A stretch of DNA of 64,000 nt, taken from the NCBI GenBank assembly GCA_025355165.1, contig JANYAD010000172.1, positions 1 to 64,000 on the forward strand, read 5' to 3'. Positions 44,930 through 53,917 of this stretch are shown here, in pieces. This stretch comes from Gammaproteobacteria bacterium. GTDB lineage: Bacteria > Pseudomonadota > Gammaproteobacteria > Steroidobacterales > Steroidobacteraceae. Each line of letters opens with the position of its first letter. Within the stretch, counting starts at the first letter, position 1. The translations under genes and the position numbers were made by a program. Below the pieces are notes generated by a model. The model saw only the letters and a program-made list of their open reading frames with translations, had not been told where the DNA came from and did no database searches.

Positions 44930-46093
44930 ATGCAAATCTCGATCAATCGAAACTGTGTGCTGGGAACGGCATTGGCAGCAGTCTTGAACTTCTGCGGGGG
45001 CGCGGCATACGCATCGCCGCCGCCGGCCGACGTGGTGGCATCCTGCATGGCGCGCGCCGCAACAAATCTTGGCTTCAATGGATCGATGTATGCGCGCATC
45101 GGCAAGGTGACCGTGGAGAAGTCCTATGGGGCTTCCGATGCGGCGGGGCGCATCCCGATCGTTGACAGGACACGGTTCAATATCGCCTCGGCGGGAAAGA
45201 TGTTCACCGCAGTGGGAATCGGACTGCTGGTGGATCGCGGAGCGGTGAAATTCGATGCTCCCATCAGCCGCTATCTGCCGTCCCTCAACGCCGATGCCGG
45301 CGCGATTACCGTCGCCCAATTGTTGAATCATACCTCGGGTCTGGGCGACTATTTCAATCCGGCGAACCGGAGCGCCATCGATGCCGCCGTCACGGCCGCG
45401 GATCTGTTGCCCCTCGCGCTGGCCGCATCTCGCCAATTCACGCCGGGCTCGAAGCGGGCTTATTCGAACTCAGGCTTTGTGGTGTTGGGCGCGATTATCG
45501 AGAAGGTGTCCGGGCTCACTTACCATCAATTCATCCAGAAAGAGATACTCACGCCTCTCGGCATGTTCAACACCCGATTCGATGCGCAGCAGGGCGCGCA
45601 AGCGATGACCCGAATGTCACCCCAAGGACCGTTGGAAGAATCGCGACCTGCTCCGGTGCAGGCGCATGCATCGCCGGCCGGTGGAATGTTCAGCACGCCC
45701 GCGGACTTAAGCTTGTTCCTGACGGCGCTGATGGACGGGCCTCTTCTAAAACGCGATACGATCAGCACCCTGCTCAGGGGGCGCGCCGATCCCGCCGGCG
45801 GAAGCGGCGTTTACGGCTACGGCTTCAACGTGCGAGAGCAGGCGCCGCGCCGGGTCGGGCATGGCGGCGGCGCTCCGGGTGCGAATGCCGAAGTGGCGCT
45901 GTATCCGGACTCCGGCTGGCAGTTGATCGCATTGTCCAACAACGATCCGCCGGCGGCGTCGCGCATGGTGATGCTTTTGGAGAAAGTTCTATTCGCCTCG
46001 GAGCCGGAGTCGGCGTGTGCGAGCGCACTCGCCGACTCCAATCAGGGGGCGACCCAAGCGCCGGATACGCGGGGTCAGAAGAAGCCACTTTAA
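44930..46093 (+). CDS. Secreted serine hydrolase (beta-lactamase/DD-peptidase-like)
   Basis: 387 residues with a signal peptide (GTALAAVLNFCGGAAYA). Active-site motifs: SAGKMFTAVG (SxxK), AYSNSGF (YxN) and HGGGAPG (KTG position). The order and spacing match class C-type serine hydrolases, which cleave D-amino peptides, esters or beta-lactams; no specific substrate. It diverges from the HTH regulator. The 3' end overlaps a doubtful small frame on the other strand. Confidence 0.9.
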   Translation: MQISINRNCVLGTALAAVLNFCGGAAYASPPPADVVASCMARAATNLGFNGSMYARIGKVTVEKSYGASDAAGRIPIVDRTRFNIASAGKMFTAVGIGLLVDRGAVKFDAPISRYLPSLNADAGAITVAQLLNHTSGLGDYFNPANRSAIDAAVTAADLLPLALAASRQFTPGSKRAYSNSGFVVLGAIIEKVSGLTYHQFIQKEILTPLGMFNTRFDAQQGAQAMTRMSPQGPLEESRPAPVQAHASPAGGMFSTPADLSLFLTALMDGPLLKRDTISTLLRGRADPAGGSGVYGYGFNVREQAPRRVGHGGGAPGANAEVALYPDSGWQLIALSNNDPPAASRMVMLLEKVLFASEPESACASALADSNQGATQAPDTRGQKKPL

Positions 46094-46261
46094 GGATGCG
46101 CATACGGGGTGGGTTAGCGGTGGCGCAACCGCGATGAACGTGTCGCCCTCGTCGAGAACCTTGATGCGGTCGCCAATCTCCATTGGGTCTACTAGTTTAA
46201 TCCCTCTCTGCCGAAGGGTGGGCTGCAGCGAAAGCTCGCGCGACAATTCAGTAAGCGTCAT
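45989..46261 (-). CDS. Small hypothetical frame downstream of the TIR gene (doubtful)
   Basis: 90 codons from an ATG. The first 58 (MTLTELSRELSLQPTLRQRG...FIAVAPPLTHPVCASLK) have normal protein composition and lie in intergenic DNA; the last third is antisense to the serine hydrolase gene. No ribosome site beyond a weak GAA-rich run. It might be a remnant or a real tail gene of the TIR transcript. Between 46262 and 46457 only a 62-codon GTG frame with no family is seen. Confidence 0.3.
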   Translation of the reverse strand: MTLTELSRELSLQPTLRQRGIKLVDPMEIGDRIKVLDEGDTFIAVAPPLTHPVCASLKWLLLTPRIRRLGRPLIGVGECARTRRLRLRGE

Positions 46262-46457
46262 TTCATAATATGATGTCTGAGGCGCCGGAATTTCGCGTAT
46301 GCGGCTCTCGCTGCAGTGGGTAGATTTTTATTGACTGCCTCGCTCCGATCCATACCGAAACATCTCTTGCGCGTGTCAGCACTGCCCTACCGACGGTCAG
46401 ACCGTAGCTCGCAAAAAATCGAGTCTCATCATCTTTAACTGTAGCGTACACGGAGTC

Positions 46458-49046
46458 TTAAGTTGCAGGCCCCAAGTAAGTGTCGAACCAGGCGAGGGTT
46501 TCCTTGATGAACTCGGTTGGCGGAACCAAGTGTCCAGAGGCATAGACCATCATTTTCTTCTGACTGGGAGCAGACCCTAACAAGCGGAACATCGGCTTTT
46601 GCGAAGACTCGACCGGGAAGAACATGTCGTACGTTCCGTTCAGCATCAGAACCGGTTGTTTGATTCTCGGCAGATAGTTAATCTGATCTACCTCTGGCAA
46701 AGCCTTGCCCATATCCATCCCGCCTACGTTCAGCACCACGGCTTTAATGCGTGGCTCAATGGCGGGGATGATTCCGCCGATGAAGCCTCCCCAGCTGATA
46801 CCGAGGTAGGCGACTTTGTCCGCCTGCATGTCTTTGCGGGTCTCAAGATAATCGATTGCCCGCGAGTATTCCTTGCCCCACATGATGACGTGGTCCTTGT
46901 AAAGCACGGTCGTAGCCTGGATATCTGACTTCAAGTCGTCCTGCCGCTCGAACGTACCCTTGTAGATCGGAAAGATCAGCGCGCGTCCACTCTTCATGAT
47001 GAACAGCAGGCGGCTATTGATCAGCGTCGGCTCAAATTTGCTTTCATGAAGACCGTTGGAGCCGGAGAAGAAGACGACCGGCTGAAGGCGGCCCGTGTAG
47101 TGCTGGGGCAGGAAGATGTGGAGCACGAGTCGCTCTTTGTTGTAACCGGCATCGATCGAAACGGTTTCGGCCTTCCAGGCGTCGCTTTCCGCCGTATTCT
47201 CGATGGTTGCAGCAAGCGGTGTTTTGTCATAGATGAACTGCCGGGCGAAATTGGCAAATGTTGCGTCATCAACCGGTTTTTCCTTGGCGTAGTCGCGAAA
47301 GCTCATGGAAATCGATTGCCGGAGCGCGGCAGAGACCGCATCAGCCTTAAGTTCCTTGATGCACCTGAAGCCATTGGACTCGCTGCGCTCGAGCGCCGGT
47401 TGCGTGAAGCTGTCGTTGAAGGCGTACGATGGATCGGTCCAGCCGCCCCCCATGATGAAATATTGGTCTGAGTCGCCTCGTCGATTCACTGCCCACTCGC
47501 GGGCATTGCCGGCAAGATCGTAGACACCGAAGGTGCTGAAGCCGGCGAGACTGCCGACTGGAGTGGTCGATTTGCCGCTGAAGTTGCTGAGCGGAAGAAG
47601 AAACTCCGACCGGGTGGTATCGGCTGCAGCGGCGAAGTGAAAGACGGTCGGCAGTTGTTTGTGTGCGAAGACCGCGTAGGCCGCCGCTTCGTACCACGAC
47701 ACACCGGTGACCGGATGGTCTTGTTTACCGTCCGGGTAGGTTCCCGCTTCCCACGTTGCCGGTCCTTGACGCCCTGTCCGGTCCGTAAATTTCGCCCACG
47801 CGGCGTTCAGCGCAATCGAATTGCCGGCTTCCACGATCGGAACGGTCCAGTACGCCGCGTTTGTGTAGCCGCCGGCGTCGACGAATGCCATGAACTGCTT
47901 GTTCGTTACTTCAAACTTGTCGATCAAGAACTCGGGCACCTCTTTGGGGCCATATTTCTCAATGCCGATAATGTACATGTCGGTCTGCGACTTCGGGATA
48001 CGAACCATGTTCTCGGGCAGACTGCCGAGCCGGTCCATCGTCAGGTGTTCTTGGATGGGCCGGATCCCCACTGACAACTTGGGCCCGGCAAATTCAATCG
48101 TTTGATAGCCCGCCTTTCTGACTTCCAAGCGCAGGTAATCGCGGGGCACCCGCACGCCGTTGAGCGGCGTTAGGCCTGCCGACCGCCACTCAGCGAGAGG
48201 CGTGTCGTAGTCCTTCCAGAACACTTCCGCGCCGGCAGGGTCAGTCTCCATCGAGATGGTGGTCGCGATCAACGGCCATAACTTCGCCAACGTCGGATCG
48301 TTGGGAAGGTATTTTTCCGCCTCCACGGCCTTATCAAAGACCTGTCTGTCGCTGCGAAACATAGTCGCCGTGGTGGCTTGAATCTCGGGCAGCAAATGGT
48401 TTCGCGCGTTATCCTTTTTCTGCCAGGTCGATAGCAGTAGCGCCCCGGCGATGCTCAGCAGCAGAGCGGGAATCGCCAGTTTATGGAACCTGGTCCAGGC
48501 CTTTCCGACCGCAGTCGGGGCGGCGCGAGCCGGAGGTTGCCCGCGTGGTTTGGCTTTCGCGATCACCTCGGGACGGGGCAAGGCGCTCGGAGGAGAGGGG
48601 GAAGCTGCAGGCGCGTCCGAGGCGAGCCCGCGCACGCGCTCCACGAACTCAGGCGATGCGTTGCCGTCCGACAGGCGCGTCCATTGCACCTCCCGGAACT
48701 TCTCAGGCACGCGAGCGATCGCATCCGGCGTCGCGTCGATGACGACCGGCAGCAAGAACGCCCTGTCATCCGCCATGTCCAGTGTGCGTCCCACCGCAAG
48801 ATTCCATTCGCGCCGAAAATAGCCCTCTTCGCGGGCCTGGGTGTTGGCCGAGATCACCGGCACAAACAGTTTGCAGCTCTTAATCTGCCGCCGGATCGAG
48901 GCATCCCAGGCATCGCCGCTGCGCAACTCGCTCTGGTCGAACCAAACTTCAAGCCCGGCAGCCCTGAGCACCTCGCAGATGCGCCGCGCCGCCGCGGCAT
49001 CTTGCGAGGCATAACTCAAAAAAATGGCCCGTGACGGCACGCTCAT
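46458..49046 (-). CDS. TIR–transmembrane–PEGA–FGE-like–alpha/beta-hydrolase receptor-like protein
   Basis: 862 residues. TIR domain 5-142: IFLSYASQD at 8-16, GLEVWFDQSELRSGDAW at 31-47, and Glu80 in YFRREW in the place of the NADase glutamate. A Pro/Ala linker (147-178) leads to one membrane helix at 189-207, with positive residues before it, so TIR is predicted cytoplasmic. Then a PEGA-like module (264-320: ETDPAGAEVF...LTPLNGV), an FGE/SUMF1-like domain (345-565: IDKFEVTNKQF, HPVTGVSWYEAAAYA, LAGNAREW, GGGWTDP) lacking the catalytic cysteines, and an alpha/beta hydrolase (630-860) with Ser751 (GISWGG), Asp807 and His839. This resembles kinase–PEGA–FGE architectures with TIR as head domain. 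The substrate, ligand and trigger are unknown; an antiphage role is possible but not shown. Confidence 0.9.
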   Translation of the reverse strand: MSVPSRAIFLSYASQDAAAARRICEVLRAAGLEVWFDQSELRSGDAWDASIRRQIKSCKLFVPVISANTQAREEGYFRREWNLAVGRTLDMADDRAFLLPVVIDATPDAIARVPEKFREVQWTRLSDGNASPEFVERVRGLASDAPAASPSPPSALPRPEVIAKAKPRGQPPARAAPTAVGKAWTRFHKLAIPALLLSIAGALLLSTWQKKDNARNHLLPEIQATTATMFRSDRQVFDKAVEAEKYLPNDPTLAKLWPLIATTISMETDPAGAEVFWKDYDTPLAEWRSAGLTPLNGVRVPRDYLRLEVRKAGYQTIEFAGPKLSVGIRPIQEHLTMDRLGSLPENMVRIPKSQTDMYIIGIEKYGPKEVPEFLIDKFEVTNKQFMAFVDAGGYTNAAYWTVPIVEAGNSIALNAAWAKFTDRTGRQGPATWEAGTYPDGKQDHPVTGVSWYEAAAYAVFAHKQLPTVFHFAAAADTTRSEFLLPLSNFSGKSTTPVGSLAGFSTFGVYDLAGNAREWAVNRRGDSDQYFIMGGGWTDPSYAFNDSFTQPALERSESNGFRCIKELKADAVSAALRQSISMSFRDYAKEKPVDDATFANFARQFIYDKTPLAATIENTAESDAWKAETVSIDAGYNKERLVLHIFLPQHYTGRLQPVVFFSGSNGLHESKFEPTLINSRLLFIMKSGRALIFPIYKGTFERQDDLKSDIQATTVLYKDHVIMWGKEYSRAIDYLETRKDMQADKVAYLGISWGGFIGGIIPAIEPRIKAVVLNVGGMDMGKALPEVDQINYLPRIKQPVLMLNGTYDMFFPVESSQKPMFRLLGSAPSQKKMMVYASGHLVPPTEFIKETLAWFDTYLGPAT

Positions 49047-49234
49047 AGACGAATTGACTCCCGGCAGTCGCGACGGGTGCAGAGTGCACCAGACCTCGTG
49101 TCGAACCAGAGCTTATCCCAATTCCACTGGTCGCTCTCCTGCGCCGATCGGCTGTATGCTCCGATTCATGATCACGGGTGGTGCCACCAACTCAGTCATG
49201 GATGTCGATGATCAGCGGGATTTGATCCTCGACC

Positions 49235-49870
49235 GTGTCGGCGCAAATCGCCACGCTCATTCTCGGGTGTCTGGCCGGTATCGTGTTCGGATTTGTCGGA
49301 CTTCTTATAACGGGGCTCATCCGCAACAGTCACGCTGCGAACCCTGCAATCGGTTGGGTGCTGCTAGGCGTTTCCGCCGTTGTTTTTATTGCGACGCTTC
49401 GTCAGCTCTTGTGGCCAATACCGTTGGTCGACGTTACCTGCCGTGGAGTGCGTTTAAGAATCGGCGCTCCGATGCATCGCTCGGGACTTTTCTTTATTCC
49501 GTGGTCCCGCCTGCGCGCTGTGCTCTTGACGCAAACGATGATCAAGAATGCTGCCGGCGGGCGGGAGAACGCGCTCGGATTCCAGATCGCTCAGGACCAA
49601 CTGTTTCGGTTACCTAAAGTCAGGTGGAATTCGAGCCACGCAGCGCCGCAAGCACCGAAATGCGAGGTCGTTTTTGCAGCAAGCATGATCAACGGCGATG
49701 TGCGTGAATGCGTGCGAAAGATCGAGGAGCGGCGCATTCGGCTGTCACCGGCAAAGGTTCAGCAAACAGGGCGTACTGAGGTCCGGCGTGTTTTGCAATG
49801 CAAAAAGCAGCAATGTAATACGGATGATTGGCCTGTGCGTTGCGCTTGGCCACCTTCGCGCGCATTCTAA
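49235..49870 (+). CDS. Membrane protein with a possible bacterial PH-like domain
   Basis: 211 residues from a GTG. Two helices (ATLILGCLAGIVFGFVGLLI and IGWVLLGVSAVVFIATL) are followed by VDVTCRGVRLRIGAPMHRSG then LFFIPWSRLRAVLLTQ, a strand pattern like bacterial PH domains. The tail after about 185 is Cys- and Arg-rich and may be disordered. It is divergent from the TIR gene, 188 bases away; shared regulation is possible. No family certainty. Confidence 0.65.
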   Translation: MSAQIATLILGCLAGIVFGFVGLLITGLIRNSHAANPAIGWVLLGVSAVVFIATLRQLLWPIPLVDVTCRGVRLRIGAPMHRSGLFFIPWSRLRAVLLTQTMIKNAAGGRENALGFQIAQDQLFRLPKVRWNSSHAAPQAPKCEVVFAASMINGDVRECVRKIEERRIRLSPAKVQQTGRTEVRRVLQCKKQQCNTDDWPVRCAWPPSRAF

Positions 49871-49944
49871 TCCCGCTCGTTGCGGCGCGTGGCCAAAGCG
49901 GGAGGCGCAGGAATCCAAACCAAAACCAATCAAGGGGATCCAAC

Positions 49945-50397
49945 ATGAAACACGCACTCGCGCTCATTGTTTTGGGGACGATATTCGCCGGGTCTGCATA
50001 CGCCGCAGACCCTATCGTCGGCACCTGGAAGCTCAATGTCGCAAACTCGAAGTTCAGCCCGGGACCGCCGCCGCAAGCCGGCACCCGCGTGTACAGCGAG
50101 TCCGCAGGGATGTACACGCTCGACCAAAAGATCATGGGCGTCGATGGAAAGCAGAGCGTGACGAAGTTGACATACCGGGACGGGCAAGAGGTCAAGCAAT
50201 CCAGGGCCGCAGACTCCACGGTGGCGAAGAAAGTCGATGCCAATACATGGGACTTTGATATCAACATGGACGGCAAGGCGATCGGCCATGTGCATCGTGT
50301 GGTATCGGCCGACGGCAAGATGCTGACGGTGCACAACACCGGCAGACAAGGAGAGGTCGCGGCAGCCGACGATACCATGGTGTTCGATAAGCAGTAG
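49945..50397 (+). CDS. Secreted lipocalin-like small protein (paralogue of 51840-52310)
   Basis: 150 residues from the ATG with GGGGA upstream. Signal peptide MKHALALIVLGTIFAGSAYA, then DPIVGTWKLNVANSKFSPGP, a lipocalin-like/DUF start with the conserved GTWKLN. The rest is beta strands alternating with Asp/Gly turns (TKLTYRDGQEVKQS, VVSADGKMLTVHNTG) ending in a Tyr/Phe-Asp-Lys strand. The gene at 51840-52310 is a clear paralogue. Function unknown; probably a periplasmic hydrophobic-ligand or metal binder. Confidence 0.8.
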   Translation: MKHALALIVLGTIFAGSAYAADPIVGTWKLNVANSKFSPGPPPQAGTRVYSESAGMYTLDQKIMGVDGKQSVTKLTYRDGQEVKQSRAADSTVAKKVDANTWDFDINMDGKAIGHVHRVVSADGKMLTVHNTGRQGEVAAADDTMVFDKQ

Positions 50398-50403
50398 CCT
50401 CGA

Positions 50404-50427
50404 GGCGCGCACAGGGACGTGCGCGCC
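50404..50427 (+). other. Inverted-repeat hairpin after the lipocalin-like gene
   Basis: Perfect 9-bp stem GGCGCGCAC / GTGCGCGCC with a six-base loop, six bases after the stop codon and 41 before the hydrolase start. No T-run follows, so it may be an mRNA-stabilising hairpin or attenuator rather than a strong terminator. Confidence 0.5.
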
Positions 50428-50468
50428 ATCCTTCGCCGGACAATGCCGTGAAATGGGAGGATCTCCTG

Positions 50469-51734
50469 ATGTTGTCGCGTCGCGAATTCGTTCTGAGCGC
50501 CGCTGCGGCCGGCCTATCCAGTGCGATAATTCCACAGCGTCTCGCACATGCCGCCATCGTGCGCACCGATAACGACAAGCTCTCGCCGTACGGCAAAGGA
50601 ATATTGCCGAGCACAATTCGTTCGCGGATGATCAGCAACGTCAACGGCCTCGACGTGCATGTGCTGGAAGCAGGATTCGAAGTCGCAGGTCGTCCGGCCA
50701 TTCTATTGCTGCACGGGTTTCCAGAACCGGCCTACAGTTGGCGCAAGGTCATGCTGCCGTTGGCGGCGGCGGGCTATCACGTCATCGCTCCTGATCGCCG
50801 CGGCTACGGACGCACCACGGGATGGGATGACGCCTATGATGTCGACCTCGGCCTCTTCGGTGTTCTGAACATGGTCACCGACGCCCTGGCCCTGGTCACG
50901 GCACTCGGCTACCGCCGCGTGTCGACCGTGGTGGGACATGATTTCGGCGCACCGGTTGCGGCCTGGTGTTCGCTGATTCGCCCGGATGTATTCCGCTCAG
51001 TCGTCATGATGAGCGCTCCGTTTCCAGGGCCTCCAACACTGCCATTCAATACCGCCGATCAAGCGCAACCAACGCACGGATCCGAGCGGCAACCCGCAGT
51101 CAATATCGATGATCAGCTGGCTGCGCTCGATCCTCCGAGAAAATATTACATGCGTTATTTCACCACGCCCGGCGCCAACGCCAACATGCAAAGTGCGGCG
51201 CAGGGTCTGCACGCCTTTTTAAGGGCGTATTTTCACTACAAGAGTGCCGACTGGAAACAGAACCAGCCATTTGCGCTCAAGGCGCGCACTGCAGAGGAGC
51301 TGTCAAAGCTGCCCACCTACTACGTCATGAACCTCGGCGAAGGAATGGCGGAAACAGTGGCGCCGGAAATGCCGTCAGCCAAACAGATAGCCGCGTGCAA
51401 ATGGCTGACTGAAGAGGAACTGCGCGTATATAGCGCGGAGTACGGCCGGACTGGTTTTCAGGGTGCTCTTCAGGCCTATCGTTGCAATTTTGATTCAAAG
51501 TTGACGGCCGAGCTGCAGTTGTTCTCGAATCGCACCATTGATGTGCCGGCGTGCTTCATTGCAGGCAAAAACGACTGGGGTCCTTACCAAACCCCCGGCG
51601 CCATCGATGCAATGAGGAATAATGCGTGCACGCGGATGCTGGGCATTCATATGGTAGACGGAGCCGGCCATTGGGTTCAGCAAGAACAGCCTAACAAGGT
51701 CACGGAGCTGATCGCACAATTCATACCAACGTAG
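50469..51734 (+). CDS. Tat-exported alpha/beta hydrolase (epoxide hydrolase/haloalkane dehalogenase-like)
   Basis: 421 residues from the ATG at 50469, eight bases after GGGAGG; a GTG at 50448 would add seven. A twin-arginine leader, MLSRREFVLSAAAAGLSS, starts the protein. HGFP and HGFPEPAYSW form the oxyanion region, VVGHDFGAPVA carries the nucleophile Asp, and the catalytic His is in DGAGHW with the acid in GKNDW. Members open epoxides or displace halides. The export to periplasm is unusual for this class. It sits between the two lipocalin-like paralogues. Confidence 0.9.
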   Translation: MLSRREFVLSAAAAGLSSAIIPQRLAHAAIVRTDNDKLSPYGKGILPSTIRSRMISNVNGLDVHVLEAGFEVAGRPAILLLHGFPEPAYSWRKVMLPLAAAGYHVIAPDRRGYGRTTGWDDAYDVDLGLFGVLNMVTDALALVTALGYRRVSTVVGHDFGAPVAAWCSLIRPDVFRSVVMMSAPFPGPPTLPFNTADQAQPTHGSERQPAVNIDDQLAALDPPRKYYMRYFTTPGANANMQSAAQGLHAFLRAYFHYKSADWKQNQPFALKARTAEELSKLPTYYVMNLGEGMAETVAPEMPSAKQIAACKWLTEEELRVYSAEYGRTGFQGALQAYRCNFDSKLTAELQLFSNRTIDVPACFIAGKNDWGPYQTPGAIDAMRNNACTRMLGIHMVDGAGHWVQQEQPNKVTELIAQFIPT

Positions 51735-51839
51735 TTGGGGAACGCCATATCAGGCTCCTATTATCGCGCGCCCGGCGGCAACCTCGCCGCCGGACGCAGA
51801 CCGACTAATAGATTCGATCGACTAGCTGCCCGTCAGCGG

Positions 51840-52310
51840 CTACTGCCGATCGTAAACCATAACATCGTTAAACTTTGCGCCTGCCTCATTCGTTCCCTTC
51901 TGCGTGAAGGTCAGCGTCTTGCCGTCTTTGGACACGGTGCGCACTCCCGTACCGACATTCGCGCCCGCTTTCATCATGGTGCTGTTGAGCGTCGAAGCAT
52001 CGACTCTCTTAACGGAAACGGAGTCGAAGGCCGGATTGCCGCTGACGGGGTAAGTTTTTCCATCTTCCTTGAAGCTCAGCGTGGTGGTGGACTCCTTACC
52101 GTCCGCCGCCGTCGTCTTCACAGTTACCGTCATGCCCTGCGGTGTTTCAGCATACGTGCGAGTTTGGCTTTTAGGTGCGGGGCCGGGAGAGAACGTCGAT
52201 TTCGACGAGTTCAACTTCCACATCCCGACCACAGAGTCTGTGGCGAACGCCGCGCTGGTTCCGATGGCGAGAATGGCTCCAACAATAAGAGTCTTTAAAA
52301 TGGTTTGCAT
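51840..52310 (-). CDS. Secreted lipocalin-like small protein (paralogue of 49945-50397)
   Basis: 156 residues with a signal peptide (LIVGAILAIGTSAAFA). The start DSVVGMWKLNSSKSTFSPGP matches the paralogue, as does the spacing of aromatic residues and the C-terminal VMVYDRQ. A conserved block (FSPGPxPKxQTR.YxE) is shared. It is convergent with the hydrolase gene. Two divergent copies in 2 kb suggest local duplication with later divergence. Confidence 0.8.
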   Translation of the reverse strand: MQTILKTLIVGAILAIGTSAAFATDSVVGMWKLNSSKSTFSPGPAPKSQTRTYAETPQGMTVTVKTTAADGKESTTTLSFKEDGKTYPVSGNPAFDSVSVKRVDASTLNSTMMKAGANVGTGVRTVSKDGKTLTFTQKGTNEAGAKFNDVMVYDRQ

Positions 52311-52510
52311 ATGTCCCCTCTGAAGTTAATTTTTTTTGCGCCCTCTGAAGTCGGGTCGAGTTCTTTTTTCCCCGCCGAGCATGCGCTTCTCGAGCGCGAA
52401 GCACAAACCCGAGTATGCGAGCCTACGCGCGGCGATGCGGCCGGGCGGTCCGCGTAGGTGCTTACGATTCGGTTATGCTTTCTGAACTGCAAACATCGGG
52501 AGAATTTTTC

Positions 52511-53917
52511 ATGCCAGGATGGGTATTCTTTGCGGCCTTGATCGCCGCGACGCCGATATGGGCCGCCTCGGCTCCGCCGCTGCCGCCCCCGGCTGATCTG
52601 CAGCTCGCCCGCGACATGCTGAAGAGCCTGGTGGAAATCAACACCACGCACGTGCACGGCAGCACGGAGGCCGCGAAAGCCATCCAAGGCTGGCTGCTGA
52701 GCGCCGGATTCTCGGCCGGCGATGTGGTGTTCGTCACGCCCGACGATCATCCCGCCAGCGGCAACGTCGTGGTTCGCTACCGCGGCAAACACGCGAGCGC
52801 GCCGGTCTTGTTTCTGGGTCATTTGGATGTGGTGGAGGCCAATCCCGAGGATTGGTCGATGGACCCCTTCAAGCTCACTCAACGAGACGGCTGGTTCTAC
52901 GGCCGTGGCACGATCGACATGAAGGACGGCGATGCGGCGCTTTCCGAGTCGCTGATCCGTTTGAAGCGCGAGAAGTTCGTCCCGGATCGAGATGTCATCG
53001 TCGCCTTCACCGCGGACGAAGAAGCCGGCGGCGAGGCCAACGGTCCGGCGTTTCTGCTCAAGGAACATCGCAACTTGATCGATGCCGCTTGGGTCGTCAA
53101 TCTGGATGGCGGCGGCGGCGGCACCAAGAACGGGGCGCGGCAATTTTTCGAACTCGGCACCAGCGAGAAAAGCTACGTGACCTTTACGCTTGAGACCACC
53201 AGCCCCGGCGGACATGGTTCGCTGCCCGGCCCCGACAACGCCATTTATCGATTGGCGGCCGGACTCGGCAAGGTGGCTGCCTTCAAGTTCCCCGTGGCGC
53301 TGACGGTGACCACTCGGGCGAGTTTTGAAATGTTCGGTGCGCTGGAGAGCGGAGCGGTTGCGGCCGATATGCACGGCGTCGCACAAACGCCGCCCGACCT
53401 CGCTGCGGCGGAGCGTCTCAGTGAAAACGTCCGTTTCAACGCGCAGCTGCGCACCACCTGCGTCGCCACCCTGATTTCCGGCGGACATGCGCAGAACGCG
53501 CTACCGCAACGCGCCAGAGCCACCATTCAGTGCCGAATGTTGCCCGCAGACACGGCCGAGCATGTGCAGGCCCTGCTCATCGCTGCGCTCGCCGATCCCG
53601 CCATCCAGGTGAGCCTGGACGCTGCGCCGATTGTGAGTCCGGAATCCTCTCCAACGCCCCAAATCATGAACAAAACGGCACGGCTTGTGCATTCGATGTG
53701 GCCCGATGTCCCGATCATTCCCACCATGGCGTCAGGGTTCAGCGACGACCGGCAGACCCGCAATGCGGGCATGCCGAGCTACGACATCAACGGTGTATGG
53801 ATGGACGTCGATGAAAATCGCGCGCATGGACGCGATGAACGGATTGGGGTGCAAGCTTTCGACGAGAGCGTTGAATTCACGTATCGGCTTATCAAGGCCA
53901 TGAGCAGTGCCAAGTGA
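52511..53917 (+). CDS. M20-family zinc peptidase, exported
   Basis: 468 residues from the ATG at 52511 (GGGAG eight bases upstream), with signal peptide VFFAALIAATPIWAAS. Motifs: FLGHLDVVEANPEDW, GRGTIDMKDGDAA, EEAGGEAN, and late GHSFSDDRQTR-like ASGFSDDRQTR. It is a second M20 paralogue, more like PepV/carboxypeptidase types than the 40805 gene. It should hydrolyse dipeptides or acylated amino acids in the periplasm. Confidence 0.92.
   Translation: MPGWVFFAALIAATPIWAASAPPLPPPADLQLARDMLKSLVEINTTHVHGSTEAAKAIQGWLLSAGFSAGDVVFVTPDDHPASGNVVVRYRGKHASAPVLFLGHLDVVEANPEDWSMDPFKLTQRDGWFYGRGTIDMKDGDAALSESLIRLKREKFVPDRDVIVAFTADEEAGGEANGPAFLLKEHRNLIDAAWVVNLDGGGGGTKNGARQFFELGTSEKSYVTFTLETTSPGGHGSLPGPDNAIYRLAAGLGKVAAFKFPVALTVTTRASFEMFGALESGAVAADMHGVAQTPPDLAAAERLSENVRFNAQLRTTCVATLISGGHAQNALPQRARATIQCRMLPADTAEHVQALLIAALADPAIQVSLDAAPIVSPESSPTPQIMNKTARLVHSMWPDVPIIPTMASGFSDDRQTRNAGMPSYDINGVWMDVDENRAHGRDERIGVQAFDESVEFTYRLIKAMSSAK

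Noticed and set aside
46263..46451. A 62-codon frame next to the TIR stop
   Set aside because: GTG start, no ribosome site, no family; kept only as a finding with low interest.
47340..48010. Active formylglycine-generating enzyme in the TIR protein
   Set aside because: The FGE-like region has GGGWTDPSY and no catalytic cysteine pair, so it is likely a binding module.
52295..53488. A 397-codon minus-strand frame opposite the M20 gene
   Set aside because: Antisense to a well-supported peptidase.
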